Shown: one piece after another, positions 45,463 through 55,632 of the stretch
How positions within the stretch are numbered: position 1 is the stretch's first letter
Layout of the letters: every line of letters starts with the position of its first letter
Assembly (NCBI RefSeq): GCF_900258475.1
Contig: NZ_LT984887.1
Coordinates: 888,932 to 945,917 of the forward strand
Direction of reading: 5' to 3'
Source of the DNA: Anaerococcus sp. Marseille-P3915
Lineage (GTDB): Bacteria > Bacillota > Clostridia > Tissierellales > Peptoniphilaceae
DNA length: 56,986 nt
Program-made: the position numbers and the translations under genes
Notes under the pieces: model-generated
What the model saw: the letters and a program-made list of their open reading frames with translations, nothing else
Told to the model about the DNA's origin: nothing
Database searches by the model: none

Positions 45463-46246
45463 TATCTATCATTCCCTCCAACAAGGTAAGCGTGGTAATC
45501 GCGCCTATACCACTTTTGCTTCCTAGGTAATCGACATTCATTTCACTTATAGACTCTACGTCTACATCTCCTACTATCTTACCATTTATATACGAAGTTC
45601 CAACATCTATTATTAAGCTATCATCTTTAAAATAAGTTTGATCATAATAAGATGCACTCCCTATTGCTGATATAAAAATATCAGAGTTTTTGATAAAAGT
45701 TTTAGGATTTTGACAAGAGCTATTTATTACACTTACATTTGCACTCCTACTTGCTAAATACATAGATAGGGGCTTTCCTATTACACTTGTCCTATTGGCA
45801 ATCGTTATGTTTTTGCCCCTAAAATCTATTTCTTGGTTTTCTAAAAATTTTACAATAGCTCTTGATGTAGCAGGAAGAAAATCTATCCACCCTTCCATAG
45901 ACTTGCCTAAAGATTTGAAAGTAAAACCATCTAAGTCTCTAATTTTGATTGATTCTTTTAAATATGTCAAATCTTCACCTGAGCCAAAAGGTGCTAAGAT
46001 GATAAAGCCATCCGCTTTGTCAAAAGAATTTATAAAGGAAATTATTTCATCATTATTTTCTCTATCAAATTCTTTTTCTACGTAAGATATTCCAAACTCT
46101 TCACATCTTTTGATTATTACGTTTTTATAAAATACAGCTTCCTTATTTGGATTTTTACTTAATAGTAGGATTTTATTTTTAAAATTATTATTTTTTAGTT
46201 TATTAAGAAGTTCATCTCTTAAATTTTTAGTATTTAATAAATTCAT
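45446..46246 (-). CDS. divergent FolD-like protein lacking the catalytic lysine
   Basis: The fold is that of methylenetetrahydrofolate dehydrogenase/cyclohydrolase: a Rossmann domain with GKNITIANRTSVIGKPLSMY, DIFISAIG, LIIDVGTSYINGKIVGDVD. Key residues differ from canonical FolD. In Y-x3-K the tyrosine is Y40 but the lysine position is I44; VQLPLP is IILAPF (no glutamine); DVDGFHPxNxG is DLDGFTFKSLG; PCTPxG is PATSRA; PGGVGPMT is KSGIGAITT. The 266-residue length is near normal (about 280). The start at 46246 follows GGAGAA. Classic activity is therefore doubtful. It begins 11 nt after the nlpC/P60 terminator and overlaps the FemAB gene. Confidence 0.85.
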   Translation of the reverse strand: MNLLNTKNLRDELLNKLKNNNFKNKILLLSKNPNKEAVFYKNVIIKRCEEFGISYVEKEFDRENNDEIISFINSFDKADGFIILAPFGSGEDLTYLKESIKIRDLDGFTFKSLGKSMEGWIDFLPATSRAIVKFLENQEIDFRGKNITIANRTSVIGKPLSMYLASRSANVSVINSSCQNPKTFIKNSDIFISAIGSASYYDQTYFKDDSLIIDVGTSYINGKIVGDVDVESISEMNVDYLGSKSGIGAITTLTLLEGMIDNANSK

Positions 46247-46257
46247 TTTTCTCCATG

Positions 46258-46289
46258 AAAAAACATCCAAAAGCTTTTGCTTCTGGATG
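46258..46289 (-). terminator. nlpC/P60 terminator abutting folD-like gene
   Basis: Leftward CATCCAGAAGC (46289-46279), loop AAAA, GCTTTTGGATG (46274-46264), one G-U pair, then six T (46263-46258). Confidence 0.88.
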
Positions 46290-46301
46290 CTTATATTTTT
46301 T

Positions 46302-47678
46302 CTAGAATATTCTTCTAGCTCCTCTGTATGCTCTTTGGTATGATCCGTTGAATAAATTATCAACTCTAACGCCTGTTTCTGGAGTAGATGCGTGTACGAA
46401 AGTACCATCTGATCCTGTTACAATTCCAACGTGATCAATAGATCCTCCACCAAATGAGAAGAATACTAAGTCTCCTGCCTTTAGGTTGCCTAATTCTACT
46501 GCATATCCATTGTTAAATTGGGCTTGTGAGCTGTGAGGTAAGCTTACCCCTATTTGTCTATAAGCATAAGATGTTAGCCCTGAGCAATCAAAACCTACAC
46601 TTGGATCTGATGAACCCCAAACATAAGCAGACCCAACGTATTGACTAGCTATTCCTGCTGCTGATTGAGCGTTCTGGTTAACTTGTGGAGTATTTTGTGT
46701 TGATTCTACTGCTACAGCTTCTTCAGCATTTGAGATTGCTTCTCTAACTACTGGTGCTTGTGCTTTTTGAGCAGATTCTTGAGCTTTGGCCTCTTCTGCT
46801 TTCTTAGCTTCTTCAGCCTTTCTTGCTTCTTCAGCTTTTCTTGCCTCTTCTGCAACTTTTGCTTCTTCTGCTTTTATTTGTTCAACTAGAGCACTTGGAT
46901 ATGCGTTTGATAGGTAAGCTAGGTTTACATAACCTTCATTTGTTACAAACCATTCACCATCTACATAACCTACTAGCTTATCCCCAGCCTTGATTGATCT
47001 AAGGATATTTGAGTTGTTACTAGCATCTTTGCTTGTTCTTATATTTAAACTATTTGTATTTACAAATTTATCTTCTAAGGCTGGAGCCTTAACTTCTTGT
47101 TTTGTTGACTGTGTTTCTACCGCTTCTTCTTTAGTTTCCACATCGTTATCATCTTGATATGTAACTACTTCTTTAGCTGGGCTTTCTGCGACATCTTCTT
47201 CTATAGCAGAATCATCATATTCTACTACTTTTTCGCTAGCTTTAGAATTATCTACTATTACTTGGTCAAGGTCTGAGTCATCATATTTAACTACACCATT
47301 TTCATCTTTATCGTCATAGCTTACAATTTCTTTAGCTGCTTCTTGATTCGCTTTTTCTTCAGCTATTTTTTCAGCTTTAATAATTTGTGGCTTAACTAAA
47401 TTTTGAGCAGTTTTCTCAATTAGTATGTTTTCTTTTATTTCTTTGCTAGCCTTAGCTGTATTTCTCTTTTGGCCGGCAATTTTTGTATTTTTTACTTCTT
47501 TAGTATAATCGCTTTTTACGAAAGAAGATGAGCTTTCAACTTCTTTGTTTTCCTCAGATATTAAAGAATTTGTATGTTTATCATTTTGTAAATCTGTAAC
47601 TGTTGTAGCGTATGCTGTTGCTACAGCAGCTGATGCAGCTATAACTGAAAGCGCCGCACCTATGTTTTTCTTATTCAT
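46302..47678 (-). CDS. secreted NlpC/P60 peptidoglycan endopeptidase with SH3 domain
   Basis: The 458-residue protein has a signal peptide (1-24, cut near AYA). A long acidic region with repeated V-x-YDD motifs (VSYDD, VKYDD, VEYDD, VTYQDD, about 115-180) precedes a bacterial SH3 domain (NTNSLNIRTSKDASNNSNIL, about 205-255). A helical Ala/Glu/Lys repeat (EEARKAEEARKAEEAKKAEE) follows, then the NlpC/P60 domain (339-458) with C365 in GFDCSG, H416 in DHVGIV and H429 in VHAST. It cuts stem peptides during wall growth. The start at 47678 follows GGAGGAG; the earlier ATG overlaps that site. A WalR-type box lies upstream. Confidence 0.93.
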   Translation of the reverse strand: MNKKNIGAALSVIAASAAVATAYATTVTDLQNDKHTNSLISEENKEVESSSSFVKSDYTKEVKNTKIAGQKRNTAKASKEIKENILIEKTAQNLVKPQIIKAEKIAEEKANQEAAKEIVSYDDKDENGVVKYDDSDLDQVIVDNSKASEKVVEYDDSAIEEDVAESPAKEVVTYQDDNDVETKEEAVETQSTKQEVKAPALEDKFVNTNSLNIRTSKDASNNSNILRSIKAGDKLVGYVDGEWFVTNEGYVNLAYLSNAYPSALVEQIKAEEAKVAEEARKAEEARKAEEAKKAEEAKAQESAQKAQAPVVREAISNAEEAVAVESTQNTPQVNQNAQSAAGIASQYVGSAYVWGSSDPSVGFDCSGLTSYAYRQIGVSLPHSSQAQFNNGYAVELGNLKAGDLVFFSFGGGSIDHVGIVTGSDGTFVHASTPETGVRVDNLFNGSYQRAYRGARRIF

Positions 47679-47745
47679 TATTAATAACTCCTCCATAATT
47701 GTTATGAATTGTTAAATCTATTGTTTTATTTTGAAATCTGACTAT

Positions 47746-47797
47746 ATCTTATATCTTTTTTACAAAAGTGTCAATAATTAGTTACAAAAAAATTACA
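47746..47797 (-). promoter_or_regulatory. nlpC/P60 promoter with WalR-type box
   Basis: Leftward TGTAATTTTTTTGTAAC (47797-47781) is an exact TGTWAH-N5-TGTWAH WalR box. Just downstream are TTGACA (47774-47769), a 17-bp spacer and TAAGAT (47751-47746). WalRK controls wall hydrolases in Firmicutes. The box shares an arm (AAATTACACTTTA near 47787-47801) with an inverted copy near 47870-47884. Confidence 0.72.
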
Positions 47798-47934
47798 CTT
47801 TATAAGGATTTTTTTATACTTATTGAGAATTATTCCAAAATTACCCAATATTTATAAAATGTAACCGGTTAAAGTGTAATTTTTTCCTACAGCTCTTTTG
47901 TTTTTTGTAACCAATTCTGTAGTAATTATGTAAA

Positions 47935-48269
47935 GAGTAAATCTGTAAGCCGTGTTCTGTCGTGGATAATCATCTATCTAGGCTTACTATTGCTAGTAAG
48001 CTCAAGCGAACTACCATTTTGCGGACAGGACCGAGCAAGCCCTTTTGCGTCCTTTTGTTCTTGCACCGGATGGGGTTTACATAGCCTGCCTATCACTAGG
48101 ACAGCTGGTGAGCTCTTACCTCGCCATTCCAACCTTACCAAATTTTGGCGGTATACTTTCTGTTGCACTTGCCTGAAGATCACTCCTACTTGACGTTATC
48201 AAGCATCCTTGCTCTATGGTGCACGGACTTTCCTCGTGGCCTAAGCCCCGCGATTATCTAATTTACTCC
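47935..48269 (-). ncRNA. rnpB: RNase P RNA (class B, Bacillus type)
   Basis: The leftward 335-nt RNA contains the conserved 5' block GAGGAAAGTCCGTGCACC, central TAAACCCCATCCGGTGCAAG, and the 3' block ACAGAACACGGCTTACAG. P1 closes it: GAGTAAAT at the 5' end pairs with ATTTACTC at the 3' end. Core elements P4 and J sequences are in place. It processes the 5' ends of tRNAs with the RnpA protein. A promoter (TTGAAA, 16-bp spacer, TAAAAT) ends about 8 nt before the 5' end. The exact ends are estimated from P1. Confidence 0.95.
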
Positions 48270-48300
48270 GTATTGTATTTTATCTTTATTTTTAAAAATT

Positions 48301-49071
48301 TCAAATAAAGGTTCTAAATGAGTCTGTTTTTGAAAAGGTAAAAACTTCATCTCCTATTATTTTCTTTATTTCTTTTTCTAATTTGTATATTACATGGTTC
48401 TCGCTTGCAAAATGTCCTAAATCGGCAATAATTAGGCCCTTATTTGCATAATCCATACCTTCATGATACTTTATGTCTCCGCTTATAAATAAGTCGCAAT
48501 TTAGGCTTATAGCATCATCTAATAAGGAGGCACCTGCACCACCACATATTCCTACCTTTTCTATTTCTTTGTTAACATCTCCATAGCAAATAATTTCATT
48601 GGCTTGCAACTTTTCTTTTACTTGACTAAGAAAATCTTTAGCATTTATTTTTTCAATATTACCGTACCTTCCAAGGCCAAGTTCTTTACCTTGCTCTAAG
48701 CTTTTCATATCTTTTAAGCCAATTATCTCTCCAAGATTATCATTTACTCCACCCTCTGCTATATCAAGATTAGTATGGAAGGCGAAAATTGTGATGTCAT
48801 TTTTAATCGCTTTTTCTAATCTATTATAGAAACTATTCCTAAAATCAATGGATTTAGTTGGTGAAAATAAGTAAGGATGATGAGTAATTATTAAATTCGC
48901 TCTCTTTTCAATAGCTAAGTCTATACTTTCCTCTTCTAAATCTAAGGATAAGACGACTCCTCTTAATTCATCTTCAGGATTTCCTATTTGTAAGCCAGAA
49001 TTGTCCCATTCTTCTTGTAAATAAAAAGGATACTTTTCTTCTAATTTGCTAATTAAATATTTTATTTGCAC
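48301..49071 (-). CDS. Nif3-like dinuclear metal-center protein
   Basis: The 256-residue protein has Nif3 motifs: QEEWDNSGLQIGNPEDELRG, LIITHHPYLFSPTKSID, FAFHTNLDIAEGGVND, VGICGGAGASLLDDA, ISGDIKYHEGMDYA and DLGHFASE. The histidines and acidic residues bind a two-metal centre. The short form lacks the PII-like insertion of longer homologues. Function is unsettled (annotated GTP cyclohydrolase 1 type 2). It overlaps trmK by 10 bp, a conserved pairing after rpoD. Confidence 0.93.
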   Translation of the reverse strand: MQIKYLISKLEEKYPFYLQEEWDNSGLQIGNPEDELRGVVLSLDLEEESIDLAIEKRANLIITHHPYLFSPTKSIDFRNSFYNRLEKAIKNDITIFAFHTNLDIAEGGVNDNLGEIIGLKDMKSLEQGKELGLGRYGNIEKINAKDFLSQVKEKLQANEIICYGDVNKEIEKVGICGGAGASLLDDAISLNCDLFISGDIKYHEGMDYANKGLIIADLGHFASENHVIYKLEKEIKKIIGDEVFTFSKTDSFRTFI

Positions 49072-49745
49072 CTTTCTTCCACCTTTCTTATCGCTTCTAA
49101 CCTGTCTTCAATTTTTTTAATAGCTTTTTTATCATCAGAATTTTCTTTTATATGATTAAGGAAATTATTATTTTTATCCTTGTCTATTTTTAGCTTTTCT
49201 AAAAGAAGTTTGCTCTTATTTTCAATATCTGTAAAACCGTAATAGTACTCTTCAAATGACAAATATCTTGTTTTCTTATCTTTAACCTTTAAAATATCGT
49301 AAAATTTTCTTTTTTCATAGGTTAAAAAGTCTAATTCAATATCAAAATCATTTTCCATTAGATATTCTCTAAGTAAACTTGTATTAATATTTGATTCTAT
49401 AATGAGATAATCTAAATTTCTTACAAAATCTAAACTATCATTTATTATATCAATAATTGTGTTTGCACCCATACCTGCAATAATTGCTACCTGATTAGGT
49501 TCGCTTTTTAGGCCCTTAAAACCATCTGTATGGATAGTTTTTATTATCTTTGATGTATTATCATCTAACCTATCTATAAGCTTCTGCAGGGATGGTTTTG
49601 AGATGTCTGTTGCTATTATATCTTTTGATATATTATTTTTTGCCAAATATAAAGGAACCAATCCATGATCGGTTCCTACATCTATGACTTTTTTATTTTT
49701 ATCTAGTATTTTAACTATATCTAATAATCTTTTCTTATCTTCCAT
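49062..49745 (-). CDS. trmK: tRNA (adenine(22)-N1)-methyltransferase
   Basis: TrmK methylates A22 of some tRNAs. The 227-residue protein starts with DIVKILDKNKKVIDVGTDHG and has the Rossmann SAM site, then VAIIAGMGANTIIDI (the family's GMGG-like loop) and a C-terminal helical coiled coil. It sits between rpoD and nif3, the standard location in Firmicutes. Confidence 0.93.
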   Translation of the reverse strand: MEDKKRLLDIVKILDKNKKVIDVGTDHGLVPLYLAKNNISKDIIATDISKPSLQKLIDRLDDNTSKIIKTIHTDGFKGLKSEPNQVAIIAGMGANTIIDIINDSLDFVRNLDYLIIESNINTSLLREYLMENDFDIELDFLTYEKRKFYDILKVKDKKTRYLSFEEYYYGFTDIENKSKLLLEKLKIDKDKNNNFLNHIKENSDDKKAIKKIEDRLEAIRKVEERCK

Positions 49746-49746
49746 T

Positions 49747-51549
49747 TTATAAAAAGTCTTTCAATAGTTCGCTCTTATTAGGAGATTTTAATTTCCTAAG
49801 AGCCTTTGCTTCTATCTGTCTAATTCTTTCACGAGTTACATCAAATTCTTTGCCAACTTCTTCTAAGGTACGTGGAGTACCATCAATCAAGCCAAATCTT
49901 AATTGTAGGACTCTTTTCTCACGAGCACCCAGGCATGAGAGAACTTCATTTAGTTGTTCTCTTAACATTGAATAATTTGCTGCCTCGCCTGGATCTATCG
50001 CACTATCATCTTCTATAAAATCTCCCAAGTGGCTGTCATCTTCTTCACCGATTGGTGTTTCAAGACTTACCGGTTCTTGGGCAATCTTTCTAATCTCTGA
50101 TACCTTATCTACTTCTATGCCCATAGCTTCAGCTATTTCTTCATTTGATGGATCACGTCCCAAATCCTGCACCAATTGCCTTTGAATTCTTACAAGCTTA
50201 TTTATAGTTTCTACCATGTGAACCGGTATCCTTATTGTTCTAGCTTGGTCTGCTATAGCACGGGTAATAGCCTGTCTAATCCACCAAGTGGCATAGGTTG
50301 AAAACTTAAAACCCCTGTTGTAGTCATATTTATCGACTGCCTTCATAAGACCCATATTTCCTTCTTGAATTAAATCTAAGAAGTTCATGCCACGGCCTAC
50401 GTATTTTTTAGCTATGGATACGACTAGCCTTAAGTTTGTTTCAGCTAGTTTTTCCTTAGCCCTTTGTGACTTTATTATCTGATTTTTTAATTCTCTTATC
50501 TCTTGGCTTGTAAATTCTTCATTGTTTAACATTTTAAGAGCAAAATCTCTTTTATTTATCATGTAGACTAAAAATGATGATTCATCATCATTTAACTTAT
50601 CTTTATTTTCAAGGCGACCAGCAAGTTCAGATATTTTTATTAGATTATCTATTACCATCTGATCATTTGTCTTAATGAAGTCCTTGTTGGCTGCTTTTTT
50701 AAGTAAATCATTAAATGATTGGTACACCAAATTTACAACTTCAGAATTTTCGATGATTTTTAACATATGGTCAAAGGAATCAAAAAGGTCACATAAGATA
50801 TTTGCTTCCCTCTTGCTTAAGTCATCATCATTAACTGATTGTTGGGCTATATTGCATATCAAAATTTTCGCATTAAGCTGCTCAAGCTGGTCCTTATCAA
50901 GGTCATCTGTCATAACTTGGTTAAACAAGCGACCCATATTGACCAAACCATCTAAGTCTTCGATTGTTTCCGCATCTATTTCTTGGCCTATAGATAGCTT
51001 ATCACTGGCATTGGTTAATATCTTAGCTAAATCACCAAAAAATACATCATTGGCAAGTTTAGTCTTATTTTGCTTGTTAAATTTATTACCATTTAAAGCT
51101 TTTCTGGCTATTTCTCCAGCTTCCATCCTTCTTGATAAAATAATTTCTTCGGTTGCTGTTAAGAGATTTACTTTACCAATTTCCTTTAGATACATTTTTA
51201 CGGGATCATCAAGCTTAAGGCCAGCCAAATCATCTACAGACTTATCTATTTCCTTTTCAATCTCTTCTTCATCGATATCTTCATCTTCATCATCGTCAAT
51301 TTCTTCTTCAACTTCTTCCTCTTTGTCTAACTCAGTCTCAGACTTTTCCACGATTTCTATTCCTGAAGATGTAATTTTTTCTATTATAAACTTTTGATTT
51401 TCAATTTCTAAATCATTAAAATCATCGAATTCATTTATCTGACTAAATGTTATTACCCCATCTTGGGATTCGCTTATCGAGATAAATTCTTCAACAATTT
51501 CTTTTAGAACTTCATCTTCGAGCAATTTATTATCATCGCTGGTCATCAT
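49747..51549 (-). CDS. rpoD: primary RNA polymerase sigma factor
   Basis: The 600-residue sigma-70 protein has an N-terminal acidic stretch ([20 protein letters not shown], about 70-105), region 1.2 ([20 protein letters not shown]), a long helical insert before region 2, then [39 protein letters not shown], the -10 reading segment [17 protein letters not shown], and region 4 [18 protein letters not shown]. It is longer than Bacillus SigA (371), mostly through the insert. Its promoters should have TTGACA/TATAAT form, as seen here. It overlaps dnaG by 17 bp. Confidence 0.96.
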   Translation of the reverse strand: MMTSDDNKLLEDEVLKEIVEEFISISESQDGVITFSQINEFDDFNDLEIENQKFIIEKITSSGIEIVEKSETELDKEEEVEEEIDDDEDEDIDEEEIEKEIDKSVDDLAGLKLDDPVKMYLKEIGKVNLLTATEEIILSRRMEAGEIARKALNGNKFNKQNKTKLANDVFFGDLAKILTNASDKLSIGQEIDAETIEDLDGLVNMGRLFNQVMTDDLDKDQLEQLNAKILICNIAQQSVNDDDLSKREANILCDLFDSFDHMLKIIENSEVVNLVYQSFNDLLKKAANKDFIKTNDQMVIDNLIKISELAGRLENKDKLNDDESSFLVYMINKRDFALKMLNNEEFTSQEIRELKNQIIKSQRAKEKLAETNLRLVVSIAKKYVGRGMNFLDLIQEGNMGLMKAVDKYDYNRGFKFSTYATWWIRQAITRAIADQARTIRIPVHMVETINKLVRIQRQLVQDLGRDPSNEEIAEAMGIEVDKVSEIRKIAQEPVSLETPIGEEDDSHLGDFIEDDSAIDPGEAANYSMLREQLNEVLSCLGAREKRVLQLRFGLIDGTPRTLEEVGKEFDVTRERIRQIEAKALRKLKSPNKSELLKDFL

Positions 51550-53203
51550 TTCTCCCCTTACTAATTGTAGGCCCAGTTTCTCTTAATTTCTTTATCTTTT
51601 GGAGCCTTTCATACAGGCTAATCTTATCTTTTAACTCATTTACTAAGATAGGATTCTTATCATTCATAACATAAGCTAGAATAAATTTAAAATCCTTATC
51701 ATTCTTGTCAAATTTACTAGGTTCTTTATTAATCAAAAAATCTTTAAAATCAATTAATTTTTGATTTTTTAAAAATTTATCAAAATATTCAGACTCTTCT
51801 TTATAATCATCAGGCTGCATAAAAATAAGCCTTAAAATTTCTAATTCATATTGATTAAAATCTAACTTCTCTTCCTTAACTATTACCTTTTTATCAATCG
51901 GTTTATTATTAAAGAAGTTTGTTCTATTTTGTTTATTATTATACTTTGTAATAGCCTCTTTTAAAGTTGATTTTTCAATGTCAAATAGCTTTGATACGTT
52001 ATTAATAAAAATTTCACGTGTAAGATCCTGCTTGATGCTTGCAAGAAATTCTATAAATAAATTTAGCTTATCAAACTTTTCATTGTCACTTGCTTGTGAG
52101 TAAGAATCTAATATCTGATTATACCTATAATTATATTGGTCTAAGGCCTTATCCATTTTATCGATAAAGGCTTCTTTGCCATATTTTCTTACAAAATCAT
52201 CAGGATCTAGTCCCTCTCCAAGCTCAATTATATTTACGCTTATATCTGCTTGGTTAAAAATATCTATAGCTCTTTGAGTAGCTTTTATTCCTGCTCCATC
52301 AGAATCATAGCAAACATAGATATTATCAGCATATCTTTTCGCAAGTTTTGCCTGATCTAGTGTAAAAGCTGTACCAAGGCTTGCTACAGCTATATCTATA
52401 CCCCAATTGTTGAGAGCTATAACATCCATATAGCCTTCAACTAAGATTAAATCTCTTTTATTTTGCTTTTTGAAATTATTTAAAGCATATAAATTATATC
52501 TTTTTTTAAATATCTCAGATTCTGGAGAATTTAGATATTTTGGCATGGCATCATCTATTGCCCTACCACCAAAACCTATCACTCTACCATAAATATCAAT
52601 TATAGGATAAATCACTCTATTCCTATACTTATCATAATAATTGCCATTTTTAGACTTTGCTATTAAGCCTAAAGATAGGAGGTCCTCTTCCTTATAGCCC
52701 TTTGACTTTGCATAATTTAGCAAATCATTCCAAGAATCTTTAGCATAGCCAAGCATAAAGGTATTAACTATATTGCTTCTTAATCCCCTCTTTATTAAAT
52801 AATCTTGAGGAGCTTTATTGGTTAATAAATTTTTATAAAAAAACATCATTATATCTTTATTGATATCATATAGGTGATTTTTATATTTATTTTCCCCAGG
52901 GTTATTTTGATAAATTAAATTTATTCCTGCTCTATTGGCTAAAAATTCCAAGCTTTCTGGATATGATAGGCCTTCTTTTTGCATTATAAAAGAAACAACA
53001 TCCCCTCCTGCTCCACATCCGAAACAGTGAAATAATTGTTTCTTCTTGTCAACTGTAAATGATGGGGTTTTCTCGTTATGAAATGGACATAATCCCTTAT
53101 AGGAGGAGCCCGCTCTTTTTAAGTCGACATATTCGCCAATTATATCTATAATATCTGAACTTTCCTTTATTTGATTTGCCATATCATCTGATATTAATCT
53201 CAT
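51533..53203 (-). CDS. dnaG: DNA primase
   Basis: The primase makes RNA primers at the replication fork. The 556-residue protein has the zinc-binding domain ([28 protein letters not shown]), the RNA-polymerase core with [11 protein letters not shown] and the TOPRIM acidic motif [13 protein letters not shown], and a C-terminal DnaB-binding region that is a little short. AGGTGA precedes the ATG. dnaG-rpoD is the macromolecular-synthesis operon. Confidence 0.95.
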   Translation of the reverse strand: MRLISDDMANQIKESSDIIDIIGEYVDLKRAGSSYKGLCPFHNEKTPSFTVDKKKQLFHCFGCGAGGDVVSFIMQKEGLSYPESLEFLANRAGINLIYQNNPGENKYKNHLYDINKDIMMFFYKNLLTNKAPQDYLIKRGLRSNIVNTFMLGYAKDSWNDLLNYAKSKGYKEEDLLSLGLIAKSKNGNYYDKYRNRVIYPIIDIYGRVIGFGGRAIDDAMPKYLNSPESEIFKKRYNLYALNNFKKQNKRDLILVEGYMDVIALNNWGIDIAVASLGTAFTLDQAKLAKRYADNIYVCYDSDGAGIKATQRAIDIFNQADISVNIIELGEGLDPDDFVRKYGKEAFIDKMDKALDQYNYRYNQILDSYSQASDNEKFDKLNLFIEFLASIKQDLTREIFINNVSKLFDIEKSTLKEAITKYNNKQNRTNFFNNKPIDKKVIVKEEKLDFNQYELEILRLIFMQPDDYKEESEYFDKFLKNQKLIDFKDFLINKEPSKFDKNDKDFKFILAYVMNDKNPILVNELKDKISLYERLQKIKKLRETGPTISKGRNDDQR

Positions 53204-53442
53204 CTTATCACCTATTCAAACTATACTTTTATTAGCTTTTATATCAATTTATCTTTTTCAGCATTTTAAAGAAATTGGCTTTTATAAAATTTTATGATTT
53301 ATATTTTAATTTTTTCTAAAATCGTGATGGTTTTTGAAATGAAAATTGTTAAATATCCCTAAAAAATATAGTATAATATTAATACTTTAGAAGTGTTTTA
53401 CGCAATTTCTATAAAATTTGCATCAAAGATTAGAGGTTTAAG

Positions 53443-54288
53443 ATGGATAACAATCAACCATTATTACAAAATGATAATTCAACAAATAATATTGATATAA
53501 GAATATTAGATGCCCAAGAGAATTCTCTTGCCAAAAATGCAGCTAGTAGGATTCAGTTTCATCCTTTTACATATTTTTATTATCTAGCTGAAGGATATGG
53601 CAAACTTTCTATAGAAAGTGAAGTAATAGATTTTAATGCTGGTGATCTTGTAATAATAAATCCTAATATCGGACATACCTTATATGTGGATAAAAGTATT
53701 AGCTCATGCAAGCTTATTGGCTTCGGAATTGAAAGCATTTCAATTGCTGGACTTAAAAATGATGAAAGTATGGATATCAATTATTTCCACGTTGATAATA
53801 AAAATAAATCCTTGCAATTTGAAGGACTATTTAGCGATATAATTAGAGAGTATAAGGGAAGCGATTTATTTGCAAGGTCTATGGCTTCTTCATTAGCTTG
53901 TGCTTTAGTAATTAATTTACTCAGAAAATATAGAAAAAAAATAGTTGTTAAGCACGATAAGAGAGTCAATAGACAAATTGACTATATTAAATCTTATATG
54001 GATGCTAATTACCACGAAGATATCAAATTAGAAGACCTATCTGCTATGGCTTATATGAATAAGTTCCACCTTATTTCTGAATTTAAGCAATCATATAGAA
54101 TCACTCCAATTGAGTATTTAATTTTAAAGAGAATTGAAGTTTCAAAAAATATTCTTATATCAACCAACCACACCATGGAAGAAGTATCTGCCATAGTGGG
54201 TTTTAATTCTCAGTCCTATTTCAACCAAGTTTTTAAGAAAAAAGTTGGAGAAACTCCTTCACAATTTAGAAAGAAACACAGACTATAA
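53443..54288 (+). CDS. AraC-family transcriptional regulator
   Basis: The 281-residue protein has an N-terminal cupin-like ligand domain (FYYLAEGYGKLSIESEVIDF, FNAGDLVIINPNIGHTL) and a C-terminal AraC domain with two helix-turn-helix motifs (KLEDLSAMAYMNKFHLISEF, then TMEEVSAIVGFNSQSYFNQ and VGETPSQFRKKHR). AGAGGT precedes the ATG. A TATAAT (53372-53377) within an AGTAT/ATACT inverted repeat lies about 65 bp upstream, suggesting autoregulation. The effector is unknown. No obvious target is adjacent. Confidence 0.9.
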   Translation: MDNNQPLLQNDNSTNNIDIRILDAQENSLAKNAASRIQFHPFTYFYYLAEGYGKLSIESEVIDFNAGDLVIINPNIGHTLYVDKSISSCKLIGFGIESISIAGLKNDESMDINYFHVDNKNKSLQFEGLFSDIIREYKGSDLFARSMASSLACALVINLLRKYRKKIVVKHDKRVNRQIDYIKSYMDANYHEDIKLEDLSAMAYMNKFHLISEFKQSYRITPIEYLILKRIEVSKNILISTNHTMEEVSAIVGFNSQSYFNQVFKKKVGETPSQFRKKHRL

Positions 54289-54313
54289 GACTAGTTTACT
54301 AGTCTTATTTTTA
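54287..54313 (+). terminator. araC-type gene terminator
   Basis: AAGACTAGT (54287-54295), 2-nt loop, ACTAGTCTT (54298-54306), then TATTTTTA. The stem starts inside the stop codon. Confidence 0.75.
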
Positions 54314-54318
54314 TATTA

Positions 54319-54342
54319 AAAAAGAGGCCTAAGCCTCTTTTT
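54319..54342. terminator. bidirectional terminator at lipoprotein gene end
   Basis: AAAAAGAGGC (54319-54328), loop CTAA, GCCTCTTTTT (54333-54342): a perfect stem that overlaps the stop of the convergent lipoprotein gene. Confidence 0.88.
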
Positions 54343-55618
54343 AATAATCAACCCCCTTGGAATATTTATTTGTTGCATTCCATATCAAATATTCATTTTG
54401 ACCTGATTCATAAATCGCATCTATCTGAGCCTGTACAGCATCAGCATCATATTCCATCCAATTTCCCTCTCCTATCCAAGAAGCGGTAAAATCTTGTATC
54501 CATGGACGGGATTGAGGTTTGTGCTCAAGTTTGGAAAATATTTTTTGTTCTTCCTTTAGATATCTTTTAACTAGTTCATAAGGCTCCAAGTCAGGTTTTT
54601 CAATTTCAAATGAATATGGACCCCAGTGGGATGGATATATCATTGATGACATTATATCAGCCTGATTTGATATTTCAGAGAAATCTTGACCAATACCACT
54701 TGCTCTTCCAGCTTGTAGAGCATATCCAAATACGTCTACAGATATTGGTATGCCGTAAGCTTGTATACTTTCTCTGGCTCTTCTTACAAAGTTTGTAATA
54801 GCCGCAACCCTCTTATCTCCTTCATCCATATTTTCTTTCTCATATTCACCTCTAGAGTAATCTAAGCTATCTCCAAATGTTTCAAAACCTTCTGCAAACC
54901 TTACATAGTCAAATTGTATTTCATCAAATCCAGCTTCTGCTGCAAGCTCTGCGATATGAATGTTGTAATCCTGCACTTCTCTTAAAAATGGATTCATAAA
55001 GGCTTCTTGGTGGCCATTTGCCCAAAGGCTACCATCTGCTTTCGTAAAGCCCCATTCCGGGTGAATTTTGGTTATAATTGAGTCTTTGAAGCTTGTAATT
55101 CTACCAATTACATATATGCCTCTTGAATGAAGATCATCTATTAAGGTTTTAGCATTTATAAGCTTTGTATTTGCATACTGTATATCTTCATTATCGGTAT
55201 CAAAATCTACAGTTATATTTCCCCAGTCATCTTTGACATCTATTACTACAGCATTTAGGTTACTTTCTTCTATCATTCCCATTATGCCTTCATATACTTC
55301 AGGAATATTTATTGATCCTGTGTTGAAATATAAGCCCCTTACCCCATCTTTTGGATAATACTTACTTTTTTTATCTTCTAGAGATAAAAGTCTAGAGGTG
55401 TCATAATCCATATTATAATCATCAGGGGTAACACCTATTTCGTATGGTTCACCTATTGGCTTTTTTTCAGGCTTAGTTTTTTTGCTTATTTTTTTACTTT
55501 CTTCAATTTTTACTTCTTCTGTAGGATTTTCATCTTTAACTTTTGAAGAAGATCCGCAAGAAGTAAGTATTAATATTAAAGTAAGTAAGAATGGAAGAAA
55601 AATTTTTTTCTTAATCAT
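54341..55618 (-). CDS. glycoside-hydrolase-like lipoprotein (DUF4015 type)
   Basis: The 425-residue protein starts with a lipoprotein signal (FLPFLLTLILILTSCGSSS; lipobox LTSC), then a charged linker and a TIM-barrel-like domain (about 85-410) with GVRGLYFNTGS, NAVVIDVKDDWGN, IYVIGRITSFKD and EIQFDYVRFAEG, then MIYPSHWGPYS and RPWIQDFTAS. This matches the PF13200 putative glycosyl hydrolase family. Substrate is unknown; it is probably surface-exposed. AGGAGA precedes the ATG. It starts 14 nt after the tuf terminator. Confidence 0.88.
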   Translation of the reverse strand: MIKKKIFLPFLLTLILILTSCGSSSKVKDENPTEEVKIEESKKISKKTKPEKKPIGEPYEIGVTPDDYNMDYDTSRLLSLEDKKSKYYPKDGVRGLYFNTGSINIPEVYEGIMGMIEESNLNAVVIDVKDDWGNITVDFDTDNEDIQYANTKLINAKTLIDDLHSRGIYVIGRITSFKDSIITKIHPEWGFTKADGSLWANGHQEAFMNPFLREVQDYNIHIAELAAEAGFDEIQFDYVRFAEGFETFGDSLDYSRGEYEKENMDEGDKRVAAITNFVRRARESIQAYGIPISVDVFGYALQAGRASGIGQDFSEISNQADIMSSMIYPSHWGPYSFEIEKPDLEPYELVKRYLKEEQKIFSKLEHKPQSRPWIQDFTASWIGEGNWMEYDADAVQAQIDAIYESGQNEYLIWNATNKYSKGVDY

Positions 55619-55632
55619 AGATTCTCCTAAAT

